A stretch of 64,000 nucleotides of DNA from positions 1 to 64,000 of the forward strand of contig JAEUOS010000141.1 of the NCBI GenBank assembly GCA_016790695.1, in the 5' to 3' direction. Both the position numbers and the translations under genes were made by a program. Below, piece by piece: positions 1 through 8,669 of the stretch. This DNA is from Burkholderiales bacterium (GTDB taxonomy: Bacteria; Pseudomonadota; Gammaproteobacteria; Burkholderiales; JAEUOS01). Numbering within the stretch: position 1 is the stretch's first letter; every line of letters starts with the position of its first letter. The notes beneath the pieces were generated by a model, which searched no databases, was not told the origin of the DNA, and was given only the letters and a program-made list of their open reading frames with translations.

Positions 1-2
1 CC

Positions 3-104
3 GCGCTGGCGCAGCGGCGCGCGCAGGCGGCTGCCGCGGCGGCCGGCGGCGGCGCCGCGGTGCCGGCGAACGGCGCCGACACGCCGGCCTTCCTGCGCGC
101 CTGA
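3..104 (+). CDS. C-terminal end of an unidentified protein (5' truncated)
   Basis: An open frame enters from the left edge and ends at a TGA at 102-104. The 33 visible residues are rich in Ala and Gly and end in DTPAFLRA. This looks like a low-complexity tail rather than a domain. It lies on the same strand as the MFS gene, 54 bp upstream of it. Nothing in it identifies a family, and in such GC-rich DNA a 33-codon open frame could be chance. Confidence 0.35.
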   Translation, partial: ALAQRRAQAAAAAAGGGAAVPANGADTPAFLRA

Positions 105-158
105 GGCCGCGGCGCGCGCCCGTCCCGGGGTGATACCCTTCGGGCCGGGAGATTTCGC

Positions 159-1448
159 ATGAACCAAGACGCGCCCGCCGCATCCGCCGGCCGCGCGGCG
201 CAGCCGTCGCCGGAAGACCTGATCGACTCGCCCTATGCCGCGCTGCGCCTGGGGGTGACGCTCATCCTCATGACCATCGGCGGCTGCGGCATGTACGTGG
301 TCGCCGTCGCGCTGCCGGCGGTGCAGGCCGAGTTCGGCGTCGCGCGCGCGGACGCGTCGCTGCCGTACACGCTGCAGATGATCGGCTTCGGCGTCGGCGG
401 CGTGCTGATGGGCCGTCTGGCCGACCGCTTCGGCATCATGGTGCCGATCATCATCGGCGGCGTCTGCCTGGGCCTGGGCTTCGTCGCCGCCGGCATGGCG
501 ACCAGCATCTGGGGCTTCATCCTCGCGCACGGCGTGCTCCTGGGCCTGCTCGGCAGCTCCGCCACCTTCGCGCCGCTGATCGCCGACACCTCGCTCTGGT
601 TCGTGCGCCGGCGCGGCATCGCGGTCGCGATCTGCGCCAGCGGCAACTACCTGGCCGGCACGGTGTGGCCGCCGATCGTCCAGCACTTCATCGCCAGCCT
701 CGGCTGGCGCGAGACCTATTTCTGGCTCGCCGGCATCTCCTGCCTCTCGATGCTGGCCCTGGCGCCGATGATGCGCAGGCGCCCGCCGATGGCGACGGTC
801 GCCGCGCCCGGGACCGCGACCCTGGCGACCCACGCCTCGGACCGCCCGTTCGGCTTCACGCCGGGGCAGGCGCAGGCGCTCCTGTGCGTCGCCGGCGTGG
901 CCTGCTGCGTGGCGATGTCGATGCCGCAGGTCCACATTGTCGCCTATTGCGGCGACCTCGGCTACGGCGCGGCGCGCGGCGCGCAGATGCTCTCGCTGAT
1001 GCTGGGCTTCGGCATCGTCAGCCGGCTCATCTCCGGCGCGATCTGCGACCGCATCGGCGGCATGCGTACCCTGCTGCTCGGCTCGGCGCTGCAGGGGGTC
1101 GCGCTCCTGTTCTTCCTGCCGTTCGACTCGCTGCTCTCGCTCTACATCGTCTCGGCGATGTTCGGCCTGTTCCAGGGCGGCATCGTGCCCGCCTACGCGA
1201 TCATCGTGCGCGAGTACTTCGCCCCGAAGGAAGCCGGCGCGCGCGTCGGCACGGTGATCATGTGCACGCTGCTCGGCATGGCGCTGGGCGGCTGGATGTC
1301 GGGCAAGGTGTTCGACCTGACCGGCTCGTACCATGCCGCCTTCGTCAACGGCGTGGTGTGGAACCTCGTCAACCTGGGCATCGTGCTGTTCCTCTTTGCG
1401 AGGGTGCGGCGACTCGGAACGAATCCGCCTTCGCCGCGGAGCGCCTGA
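159..1448 (+). CDS. MFS transporter
   Basis: A 429-residue major facilitator superfamily protein with about 12 hydrophobic segments. The motif GRLADRFG (about residues 87-94), after the second segment, is the family's motif A loop. A soluble central linker around residues 205-225 (MMRRRPPM and following) separates the two six-helix halves. The ATG follows GGGAG by about 9 bases. Substrate cannot be read from sequence; the overall form resembles the organic-anion (oxalate/formate-like) MFS branch common in Burkholderiales. The convergent Bug receptor gene ends 94 bp away. Confidence 0.85.
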   Translation: MNQDAPAASAGRAAQPSPEDLIDSPYAALRLGVTLILMTIGGCGMYVVAVALPAVQAEFGVARADASLPYTLQMIGFGVGGVLMGRLADRFGIMVPIIIGGVCLGLGFVAAGMATSIWGFILAHGVLLGLLGSSATFAPLIADTSLWFVRRRGIAVAICASGNYLAGTVWPPIVQHFIASLGWRETYFWLAGISCLSMLALAPMMRRRPPMATVAAPGTATLATHASDRPFGFTPGQAQALLCVAGVACCVAMSMPQVHIVAYCGDLGYGAARGAQMLSLMLGFGIVSRLISGAICDRIGGMRTLLLGSALQGVALLFFLPFDSLLSLYIVSAMFGLFQGGIVPAYAIIVREYFAPKEAGARVGTVIMCTLLGMALGGWMSGKVFDLTGSYHAAFVNGVVWNLVNLGIVLFLFARVRRLGTNPPSPRSA

Positions 1449-1542
1449 GGATCGTCACCTCGCTGTCGAGGAGGCTGGCGAACTGCACTTGTGCGGCCGC
1501 CGGCAGGGCTTCACCCGGGCGAGCCGCATCTGTGATTCGCGC

Positions 1543-2520
1543 CTAGTCGGACAGCGGAATCTTCGCCTTCTGCACGAAGTCGCCCCAGTATTTTTTCTGG
1601 GCGATGAGGAAGGCGCGAAACTCGTCGGGCGATGCACTGGCCGCAGCCTCGAGGCCGGTGCTGCGCAGGCGCTCTACGTATGCCGGCTCGGCGCTGATGG
1701 CGCGAATCTCGGCATTGAGGCGATTGACGATCTCGCGCGGGGTCTTCGGGGACGCCGCGATGCCGAGCCAGACGCTGGCGTCGAAGCCCGGGATGGTCTC
1801 GGCCATCGCCGGCACGTCGGGCAGGAAATCGGAACGCCGCGGCGTGGTCACCGCCAGCGCGCGCAGCTTGCCGGCCCGCACCTGAGCGAGGGGCGACGGC
1901 AACGAGTCGATGAAGAAATCCACCTGGCCGGAGAGCAGGTCGATGATCGCCGGCGCGGCGCCCTTGTAGGGCACGTGCAGCAGTTGCACGCCGGCGGACA
2001 GGGCGAAAAGCTCGCTCACCATGTAGGGACCGCTGCCCAGGCCAAATGATGCATACGACACCTTGCCCGGATTGGCCTTGGCGAAGGCGGAGACATCGGC
2101 CACGGTCCTGAACCGGCTGTTCGCGGGCACGACCATGGCGTAGGGGAACGACACGATCTGCGAGACCACCGCAAAGTCGTCGATCGGATCGAAGGGAAAC
2201 TTGCGGGCAAGGTTCGGTGAGAACGTATGCACCGTCGCCGACATCGCCAGCAGCGTGTAGCCGTCTGGCGGCGCCTGCACCACGGCCGTGGAGCCCACCT
2301 GGCCGGTCGCGCCGGCCCGGTTCTCGACCACCACCGGCTGGCCAAGGCGTGCGGCGAGGCGCTCGGCCAGATGCCGCGCGGCAATGTCCACGGTGCCCGC
2401 CGGTGTCCAGGGCACGATCAGCCGGATCGGACGAGTGGGATAGGCCTGCGCGGCGGCGGAACCCGCGGCCAGCAGTCCGGCGGCGGCGAGAATGACGGTG
2501 GCGACCTGGCGAAATTTCAT
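1543..2520 (-). CDS. Bug-family (TctC-like) periplasmic solute receptor
   Basis: A 325-residue tripartite-tricarboxylate-type extracytoplasmic binding protein. Residues 1-24 form a Sec signal peptide ending ...AGSAAAQA, followed by the family's hallmark start YPTRPIRLIVPW. The interior carries the usual GYTLL, PYKGAAPA and DLLSGQVD blocks that shape the carboxylate-binding cleft. The ATG at 2520 was chosen because it begins the signal peptide; the frame remains open upstream inside hyuB. The gene is 20 bp downstream of hyuB and is probably the last gene of the hyuA-hyuB operon, so its ligand may be the operon substrate. No TctA/TctB membrane partners lie in the window. Confidence 0.9.
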   Translation of the reverse strand: MKFRQVATVILAAAGLLAAGSAAAQAYPTRPIRLIVPWTPAGTVDIAARHLAERLAARLGQPVVVENRAGATGQVGSTAVVQAPPDGYTLLAMSATVHTFSPNLARKFPFDPIDDFAVVSQIVSFPYAMVVPANSRFRTVADVSAFAKANPGKVSYASFGLGSGPYMVSELFALSAGVQLLHVPYKGAAPAIIDLLSGQVDFFIDSLPSPLAQVRAGKLRALAVTTPRRSDFLPDVPAMAETIPGFDASVWLGIAASPKTPREIVNRLNAEIRAISAEPAYVERLRSTGLEAAASASPDEFRAFLIAQKKYWGDFVQKAKIPLSD

Positions 2521-2540
2521 GGCGCAATCTCCCTTGGTGT

Positions 2541-4214
2541 CTATGGCGCAGCGTACCCGTAGTATTGCTTGGCGTGTTCCGGGCTGATGAGCCCGTTCTT
2601 CAGGTCCATCGCGATCGCGGCGCGATCGCGTTCGCGTGGATTGCCGTAGCCTCCGCCGCCAGGGATGTGGCTGACAATGCGGTCGCCCGGCTTGACCAGC
2701 ACCTGCCGGCCGGCATCCTCTTTCGCGCCGGCGATGCTGAGAAAGCCGTTGGGTGCGGCGCCGCCGCCCAGCACACCCTCGGGCGGATGGACAAAGCGCC
2801 CGCCGCGAAAGCTCGCCAGCACGTCGCCCATCGGGCCGAGTTCGCCGTCGAGCATCCTCAGCACGTACTTCTGGCCGAAGCCGCCGCGGAACCTGCCCGG
2901 GCCGGCGGAATCCTGCCAGAGGGAGCGTTCCTCGACCAGCATCGGCACTTCGGATTCGACGATCTCCGCAGGCGTGTTGCCGACGTTGTAGGGAAATGCC
3001 AGGCAGGACACGCCGTCCTTGGTGGCGCGCGCGCCGAGGCCGCCGCTGGCGACGTTGAAGGGCGCGAAATCGGCGCCGTCGCGGCGCTTGCCGAACATGT
3101 ACTGGCCCCACATGGGGGTGGCGCCGGCGCCGCCGCAGACCCGGTCCGGCGCCGCCGGCGCGATCGCCAGGTACACCATGTCCGGCAGGAAGTTGCCGAT
3201 CGCCGTGCGCCCGAACACCGGCGCCGGGAACGTGCAGTTCAGGCAACTGCCGGGCTCGGCGATGATCCTGATCGGCCGCAGCGTGCCCTCGTTCACCGGC
3301 ACCGGCAGGTCGAGCAGGCACAGCACGCCGAAGGTGGTGTAGGCGCTGGCGTAGGTGAGGGTGCAGTTGATCGCCGCCTTCACCTGCGGCGAGGTGCCGG
3401 TGTAGTCGACGGTGATCTCGTCGTCGTCGATGGTCACCGCCGTCATGATGGTGAGCGTCTGGCCGTCGACGATGTCGATCTTGGCCTCGTGGCGGTAGAC
3501 ACCGTTCGGCAGCTTGCGGATCTCCGCGCGGGTCACCACTTCGCTGCGCGCGACGATCTCGTCGGCCAGGGGCTTCAGGCTCGCCCAGCCCATCTCGGCG
3601 CAGATCTCGCGCATGCGCTCCCCGCCGACGTGGCAGGCCGCCACCTGGGCGCTGAGATCGCCCATGACCGTCTCGTGGGAGCGCACGTTCTGCGCGATGA
3701 AGGCCATCACGTCGGTGTTCGGCTGCCCGCGCCTGTAGAACTTCAGCATCGGGATGCGCAGGCCTTCCTCGAAGTTGTCGCGGCTCTCGGTGGTGGCGCG
3801 GCGTCCGCCGATGTCGACGTGGTGGCAGCAAGTGACCACGTAGCCGACGGCGCGGCCCTGGTAGAACACCGGCAGCGCGATGGTGACGTCGTTGTGGTGG
3901 CCGGAGCCCGCCCACGGGTTGTTGCCGATCAGCATGTCGCCTTCGTCGATGGTCTCCGGCGGGATCGCCTCGAGGATCTTGCGCAGCATGTGGCCGAGCG
4001 GCCCGCACAGGCCCGGCGTGCTGTCCGGCGTCTGCGCCAGCAGCCGCGCCTGGGCATCGAAGATGGCGCAGCCGTAGTCGCCGATGTCGCGCACCACCGA
4101 CGAGAACGAGGTGCGGCGCAGCGTCGAGCCCAGCTCGCCGACGATGGAGACCAGGCGGCGCCAGAGCATTTCCAGGGTGATCGGGTCGAGATCCTGCTTC
4201 ACGGCGTGGTTCAT
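2541..4214 (-). CDS. hyuB: Hydantoinase B / oxoprolinase family protein (HyuB)
   Basis: A 557-residue cytoplasmic protein of the hydantoinase B/oxoprolinase family. These proteins work with HyuA in ATP-dependent opening of hydantoins and related rings, or carboxylation of ketones in the acetone/acetophenone carboxylase branch. Family signatures are visible: NNPWAGSGHHNDVTI near residue 100, SRDNFEEGLRIP near residue 145, GPGRFRGGFGQKY near residue 435 and GGGGYGNPRERD near the C-terminus. GGAG lies 6 bases before the ATG. The gene starts 15 bp after hyuA. The reaction and substrate cannot be told from sequence. Confidence 0.9.
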   Translation of the reverse strand: MNHAVKQDLDPITLEMLWRRLVSIVGELGSTLRRTSFSSVVRDIGDYGCAIFDAQARLLAQTPDSTPGLCGPLGHMLRKILEAIPPETIDEGDMLIGNNPWAGSGHHNDVTIALPVFYQGRAVGYVVTCCHHVDIGGRRATTESRDNFEEGLRIPMLKFYRRGQPNTDVMAFIAQNVRSHETVMGDLSAQVAACHVGGERMREICAEMGWASLKPLADEIVARSEVVTRAEIRKLPNGVYRHEAKIDIVDGQTLTIMTAVTIDDDEITVDYTGTSPQVKAAINCTLTYASAYTTFGVLCLLDLPVPVNEGTLRPIRIIAEPGSCLNCTFPAPVFGRTAIGNFLPDMVYLAIAPAAPDRVCGGAGATPMWGQYMFGKRRDGADFAPFNVASGGLGARATKDGVSCLAFPYNVGNTPAEIVESEVPMLVEERSLWQDSAGPGRFRGGFGQKYVLRMLDGELGPMGDVLASFRGGRFVHPPEGVLGGGAAPNGFLSIAGAKEDAGRQVLVKPGDRIVSHIPGGGGYGNPRERDRAAIAMDLKNGLISPEHAKQYYGYAAP

Positions 4215-4229
4215 GAGTTTCTCCTTGCT

Positions 4230-6311
4230 CTATTTCGGCGATCCGGGCAGGGTGACGATCAGGCTGCCATGTTCGTCCACCCTCGCCTTGGCGCCCGCAG
4301 GCACGATGGTGGTGGATTCATCCTCCTCGACGATGGCCGGCCCCGCCAGCGCTTCGCCGGCGGCGATGCGGTCGCGGCGGTATACGGTGAACTCCTTCCA
4401 CGCCTTTTCCCGCGGGCAGAAGGCCTGGCGCGTTCCGACCTTGCTCGCCCCGCCCACCCTGCCGATGGCGGGCGGCGCGTCCGCGACGCGGCGGCTCACG
4501 CTTGCCGACAAGCGGAAGTTCATGATCTCCAGCTGAAGATCCGCATAGATGCGGCCATAGAGCCGCGTGTAGGTCTTCTCGAAGGATGCGCGGATTGCAG
4601 CGATCGCCTCCGCCCCCGTGGCCCCTGGCGGAATCGGCGCCGCCACGTCATAGCCCTGGCCGAGATAGCGCACGTCCGCGCTCGCCTCGTGGCGCACCTG
4701 GGCGGGGTCGACGGTCTTCGGCAGGTGCCTGGCGCATTCGGCCTTCATGTCCTCCAGCACCTCGTCGATCAGCCTCGGGGTGAGGTCGCGGTAGAGGATG
4801 CGCCGCGAACGCACCGCGTCGTAGGTGACCGGCGCGACGATCATGCCGAACGCGGCCGCGACGCCGGCGCGCGGCGGCACCAGCACCGTTTCGATGCCCA
4901 GGCGCGCGGCAAGGTCGCACGCATGCACCGGTCCGGCGCCGCCGAAGGCGACCAGGGCGCAACTGCGGGAACTCACCCCTTGCTCGCTGACATAGGCCTT
5001 GGCGGCGGCGGCCATGTTCTCGTTGACGATGGCGTAGACGCCATAGGCGGCAGCCTCGACGGTCATGTGCAACGGACCCGCAAGCGAGGCGGCGATCGCC
5101 TTCTCGGCGGCGCCGCGGTCCAGCTGCATGCGGCCGCCGAGGAAATGGTCCGCGTCGAGATAGCCGAGCAGCAGGTCCGCATCCGACACCGTGGGCTCGG
5201 TGCCGCCCTGGCCGTAGCAGGCCGGGCCGGGCTGCGCGGAAGCGCTCTGCGGGCCAACCTGCAGCGTGCCCACCGGTGTGCGCCGCGCAATGCTGCCGCC
5301 GCCGGCGCCGATCTCGATCAGGTCCACCACCGGAACGCGCACCGGGATGCCGCTGCCGCGCTTGAAGCGGTGCACGTGCGCCACCTCGAAATCGTGGGTG
5401 CGCAGGGCGCGGCCGTCCTCCACCAGCGCCATCTTGGCCGTGGTGCCGCCCATGTCGAAGGCGAGCACGCGGTCCAGCTGCGCCAGCTTGGCGTAGTGCG
5501 CGGCGCCCAGGGTCCCGGCGGCGGGCCCGGACTCGATCACCTGCACCGGGAACTCGCGCGCGAACGCCACCGAGTTGATGCCGCCGCTGGAAAGCATCAT
5601 CAGGAGCTCGCCCCGGAAGTTGAGCGAGCGCATGCGCTCTTCGAGCCTGCCCAGGTAGCGCGACGCCACCGGCTTGGCATAGGCGTTGAGCACCGTGGTG
5701 GTGGTGCGCTCGTATTCCTTGATCTCCGGCAGAACGTCGCTGGAGAGCGTCACCGGCAGGGCGGGCGCTAGCTCGAGGATGAGTTCGCGCAACCGGCGTT
5801 CATGGGCGGGGTTGCGGTAGGCGTGCAGCAGGCAAACGGCGATCGACTCGACGCCTTCCTGGAGCAGCGTGGCGATCGCCTCGCGCGAGCTGCCTTCGTT
5901 CAGCGGGGCGATGACCGCGCCGGTGGCGTGCAGGCGCTCGTCCACCTCCAGCCGCAGATGCCGCGGCACGAGGGGTTCGGGGAACTGGATCTGCAGGTCG
6001 TAGGCGTCGAAGCGCTTCTCGCGGCCGATCTCGAGAACGTCACGGAAGCCGCGGGTGGTCAACAGGCCCGTCTTCGCCCCCTTGCGTTCGATGACCGCGT
6101 TGATGACCAGGGTGGTGCCATGCACCAGCACGTCGAGCGCCGACGCGTCGGTGCCGCGCCGCGCGGACAACTCCCTAACCCCGGCTTCGATCGCCTCGGA
6201 CGGATCGCCGGGCGTGGTCAAGCACTTGTATACGCCGATCCGGCCGCTGGATTCGTCCACCTCGACGAAGTCGGTGAATGTTCCGCCGATGTCGCTGCCA
6301 AGTGTGATCAC
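4230..6311 (-). CDS. hyuA: Hydantoinase A / oxoprolinase family protein (HyuA)
   Basis: A 693-residue protein with the actin-like ATPase fold of HyuA. The N-terminal GSDIGGTFTDF is the nucleotide-binding loop. VHGTTLVINAVIERKGAKTG near residue 65 and AFDMGGTTAKM near residue 285 are further family blocks. The start is a GTG preceded by AAGGAT. It is first gene of the hyuA-hyuB-Bug operon and is divergent from a LysR gene 125 bp away, which probably controls it. Family members use ATP to activate a cyclic amide or ketone substrate; the actual substrate is unknown. Length is normal for the family. Confidence 0.9.
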   Translation of the reverse strand: MITLGSDIGGTFTDFVEVDESSGRIGVYKCLTTPGDPSEAIEAGVRELSARRGTDASALDVLVHGTTLVINAVIERKGAKTGLLTTRGFRDVLEIGREKRFDAYDLQIQFPEPLVPRHLRLEVDERLHATGAVIAPLNEGSSREAIATLLQEGVESIAVCLLHAYRNPAHERRLRELILELAPALPVTLSSDVLPEIKEYERTTTTVLNAYAKPVASRYLGRLEERMRSLNFRGELLMMLSSGGINSVAFAREFPVQVIESGPAAGTLGAAHYAKLAQLDRVLAFDMGGTTAKMALVEDGRALRTHDFEVAHVHRFKRGSGIPVRVPVVDLIEIGAGGGSIARRTPVGTLQVGPQSASAQPGPACYGQGGTEPTVSDADLLLGYLDADHFLGGRMQLDRGAAEKAIAASLAGPLHMTVEAAAYGVYAIVNENMAAAAKAYVSEQGVSSRSCALVAFGGAGPVHACDLAARLGIETVLVPPRAGVAAAFGMIVAPVTYDAVRSRRILYRDLTPRLIDEVLEDMKAECARHLPKTVDPAQVRHEASADVRYLGQGYDVAAPIPPGATGAEAIAAIRASFEKTYTRLYGRIYADLQLEIMNFRLSASVSRRVADAPPAIGRVGGASKVGTRQAFCPREKAWKEFTVYRRDRIAAGEALAGPAIVEEDESTTIVPAGAKARVDEHGSLIVTLPGSPK

Positions 6312-6393
6312 GTCAAATCCTTGCCGAATGCGATTGGGCGATTGTGGGCCAGACGCGAGCCGGTCCGGAAGCGCCGGTATGGCAAGATTCGCT

Positions 6394-6408
6394 TTAATGG
6401 AATATTAA
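6394..6408. promoter_or_regulatory. Candidate LysR operator between hyuA and lysR
   Basis: TTAAT-GGAAT-ATTAA is a perfect 5-bp inverted repeat with a 5-bp spacer. It also fits the LysR T-N11-A rule. It sits in an AT-rich island in otherwise GC-rich DNA, 28 bp upstream of the LysR start and 83 bp upstream of hyuA. LysR proteins usually bind such a site in the shared promoter. Binding is inferred. Confidence 0.5.
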
Positions 6409-6435
6409 TGCCGGCACCCTTTTCGTGGAGGCGCC

Positions 6436-7431
6436 ATGGACAAGCTGCGCGCGCTGGAGTACTTCGTTGCCGCGGCGAGCGCGCGCAGCTTCTCCAAGGC
6501 CGCGCGCGCTTTGCAGGTGACCGTTCCGGCGATGACGCGCCTGGTGGGGGAACTGGAGCGCCGGCTCGGCGTGCGGCTGGTCGACCGGACCAACCGCGGC
6601 GTCTCGCTCACGCCGGACGGCGCGCGCTACTTCGAACTCTGCCGCGCGCTCCTGCTGCAATTGGCGCGCGCCGACGAGGAGATCGCGGACGCCTCCACCC
6701 GTCCGACCGGCACGCTGGTGGTCGGCGCGCCTTCCTACCTCTCGGAGCACTGTCTGGCGCCGGCGTTGCCGGCGTTTCATGCGCGGCATCCGGAAATCCA
6801 GATCGAACTGCGCAATGCGGACCGTTCGGTCCTTCCCGACGGCGGCGGCGCGGAAGTGCTGCTGCTGTTCGGCTGGCCGGATGCGATCGACTGGGTGCAG
6901 CGCCGCATCGCGCAGACCCGCCTCTTGGTCTGCGCCACCCCCGACTACTGGCGCAAGCATGGCATGCCGGCCTCGCCGAAGGAACTGGAGCGGCATGTCT
7001 GCCTCGTCTACCGGGATGCCGAAGGCACCGCCCTCGACCTGTGGACCTACGAGCGTGCAGGCGTCACCGAGACGGCGGCCGTGCAGGGCTGGCTGGTCAG
7101 CGATCATCGCGACGATCTGGTGCGCGCCGTGCTCGAGGGCGCCGGCTGCGCCCGCTTCAGCGACCTCACCGTGCACGAGCACCTGCGAACGGGGCGGCTG
7201 GAGCCGGTGCTGACGGACTGGGAAAGCAAGGAATCACCGCCGGTGAACCTGCTTCTCAGGCCCGCGCACCGGCGTCTGCCGCGCGTGCAGTTGTTTGCCG
7301 AATTCGCGGCGCAGCTTTTTGCTCGGCTCGAGCGGGAACGCCTGCCGCACCCGGCGGAGCGCTATCCCGCGGAGCGTCCGTCGTGGTACCGGCGGCGCGG
7401 TCCGCGCGCGTCGAGCGCGCGGCGGACCTGA
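6436..7431 (+). CDS. LysR-family transcriptional regulator
   Basis: A 331-residue regulator. Residues 1-60 form the winged helix-turn-helix (ALEYFVAAASARSFSKAARAL, then a recognition helix with PAMTRLVGELERRLG), followed by the LysR substrate-binding fold from about residue 90. It runs divergently from hyuA and probably regulates that operon in response to its substrate or an intermediate. The C-terminus has an Arg-rich extension (SWYRRRGPRASSARRT) past the usual ~300 residues. The ATG follows GTGGAGGCGCC. Confidence 0.9.
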   Translation: MDKLRALEYFVAAASARSFSKAARALQVTVPAMTRLVGELERRLGVRLVDRTNRGVSLTPDGARYFELCRALLLQLARADEEIADASTRPTGTLVVGAPSYLSEHCLAPALPAFHARHPEIQIELRNADRSVLPDGGGAEVLLLFGWPDAIDWVQRRIAQTRLLVCATPDYWRKHGMPASPKELERHVCLVYRDAEGTALDLWTYERAGVTETAAVQGWLVSDHRDDLVRAVLEGAGCARFSDLTVHEHLRTGRLEPVLTDWESKESPPVNLLLRPAHRRLPRVQLFAEFAAQLFARLERERLPHPAERYPAERPSWYRRRGPRASSARRT

Positions 7432-7524
7432 CCGGCGGCGGGTTCGGTGCGTCGGCTGCTCAGGTGATCGCCCATGCCGGCACGACCCGTCCGATGACGG
7501 CGGCCGCGGCCGCGAGCGCCGGCC

Positions 7525-8577
7525 TCAGGCCGCCAGCGCCGGCGGCGCCGTCGCGCGCTCGGCGGCGACGAGACGGTCGATCACCCGGCGCGCATGCGTG
7601 CCGCCGGCATCGATGTTGAGCACCAGCAGGCGTCGCGCCGGATGCGCCGAGAGGTTGCGCTGCTGGGCTTCCAGCACGGCAAGGTCCTCGGCGAAGATCT
7701 TCGCCTGGCCTTCGCGGATGGCGGCGGTCAGCGCGCGGTCGCCGGGATTGAAGTTGCGCGCCATGCCCCAGAAGTAGTGCATCGAGGTCTCGGTCTCGGG
7801 GGTGATGAAGTCCACCACGATCGAATAGGCCTTGTGTTCGGGCGCGGCCTCGTAGCCGCCGCGGCCCGCGTGCGCGACGCCGACCTCGATCATCACGTGC
7901 GAGGGCGGGGTGAAGCGGCAGATCTGCCAGCGGTCCACCGGCACGTCATCGCGGAGGCCCGCGCCGCGCAGCGCCATGCGCCAGAACGGGGGCGCCATGA
8001 TGTTGTCCATGAAGCGGCTGGTGGTGACGGCGTCGCCCTCCGCGCGCGTGCGCGGCGGCGCTTCCTCGATCTCGCGCTGGCCGATGCTGCCCGCATGGAC
8101 CCAGGTCTCGTGGGTGAGGTCCATCAGGTTGTCGATCATCAGCCGGTAGTCGCAGGCAACGTGGTAGTACCCGCCGCCGTAGGCCCATTCGGGGTTGTCG
8201 GCCCAGTCGAGGTGCGGAATGGCGGCGGCGTCGGCGAGCGCGGCGTCGCCCGGCCAGACCCAGATGAAGCCGTGGCGCTCGATGACCGGATAGGCGCGGA
8301 TGGCCGGGAACTTCTGCACCCGCTGACAGGGCATCGCCAGCGTCCTGCCGTCGGGACCCATCTCCAGCCCGTGGTAGCCGCAGACCAGACGCCCTTCGGT
8401 GACGCGTCCGAGCGAGAGCGCGGCGCCGCGGTGCGGGCAGAAGTCCTCGAGCGCCGCGACCGCGCCGCCTTCGGCGCGATAGAAGACGATGGCCTGGCCG
8501 CAGACGCGCCGGCCGAGCGGCCGGCCGTCGATCTCGTCGGCGCTGCAGGCGACATACCAGGTGTTGAGCGCGAACAT
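7525..8577 (-). CDS. Rieske 2Fe-2S aromatic oxygenase, VanA-like
   Basis: A 351-residue terminal oxygenase of the vanillate O-demethylase / phenoxybenzoate dioxygenase type. The Rieske cluster ligands are C47-x-H49 (FCPHRG) and C66-x2-H69 (CGYHG). The mononuclear iron site is carried by DNLMDLTHETWVH, with H156, H161 and nearby acids. The start at 8577 has a good AGGAGA site; the frame continues open to 8661, but the upstream residues do not resemble the family. No reductase partner (VanB) is adjacent, so electrons must come from elsewhere. Likely substrate is a methoxylated or carboxylated aromatic. A LysR gene lies divergently upstream. Confidence 0.88.
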   Translation of the reverse strand: MFALNTWYVACSADEIDGRPLGRRVCGQAIVFYRAEGGAVAALEDFCPHRGAALSLGRVTEGRLVCGYHGLEMGPDGRTLAMPCQRVQKFPAIRAYPVIERHGFIWVWPGDAALADAAAIPHLDWADNPEWAYGGGYYHVACDYRLMIDNLMDLTHETWVHAGSIGQREIEEAPPRTRAEGDAVTTSRFMDNIMAPPFWRMALRGAGLRDDVPVDRWQICRFTPPSHVMIEVGVAHAGRGGYEAAPEHKAYSIVVDFITPETETSMHYFWGMARNFNPGDRALTAAIREGQAKIFAEDLAVLEAQQRNLSAHPARRLLVLNIDAGGTHARRVIDRLVAAERATAPPALAA

Positions 8578-8638
8578 CGAGCCTCTCCTTCGCATCGGGC
8601 CGGCGCGCGGGCCGGCACCGGAGCGCGGAGTATTGGCG

Positions 8639-8653
8639 CGGATGTAATATCCG
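8639..8653. promoter_or_regulatory. Candidate LysR operator between oxygenase and lysR
   Basis: CGGAT-GTAAT-ATCCG is a perfect 5-bp inverted repeat with a 5-bp spacer in the 92-bp divergent gap. It lies 16 bp upstream of the LysR start and 61 bp upstream of the oxygenase start. Position and symmetry fit an autoregulatory LysR site; function is inferred. Confidence 0.42.
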
Positions 8654-8669
8654 TCAATCAACTGGAGAA

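Noticed and set aside
2565-5771. Very long open frame on the plus strand opposite hyuA/hyuB
   Set aside because: Its translation is Arg/Ala/His-rich low complexity and mirrors the codon bias of the opposite genes, which have clear family motifs. It is a GC-rich shadow.
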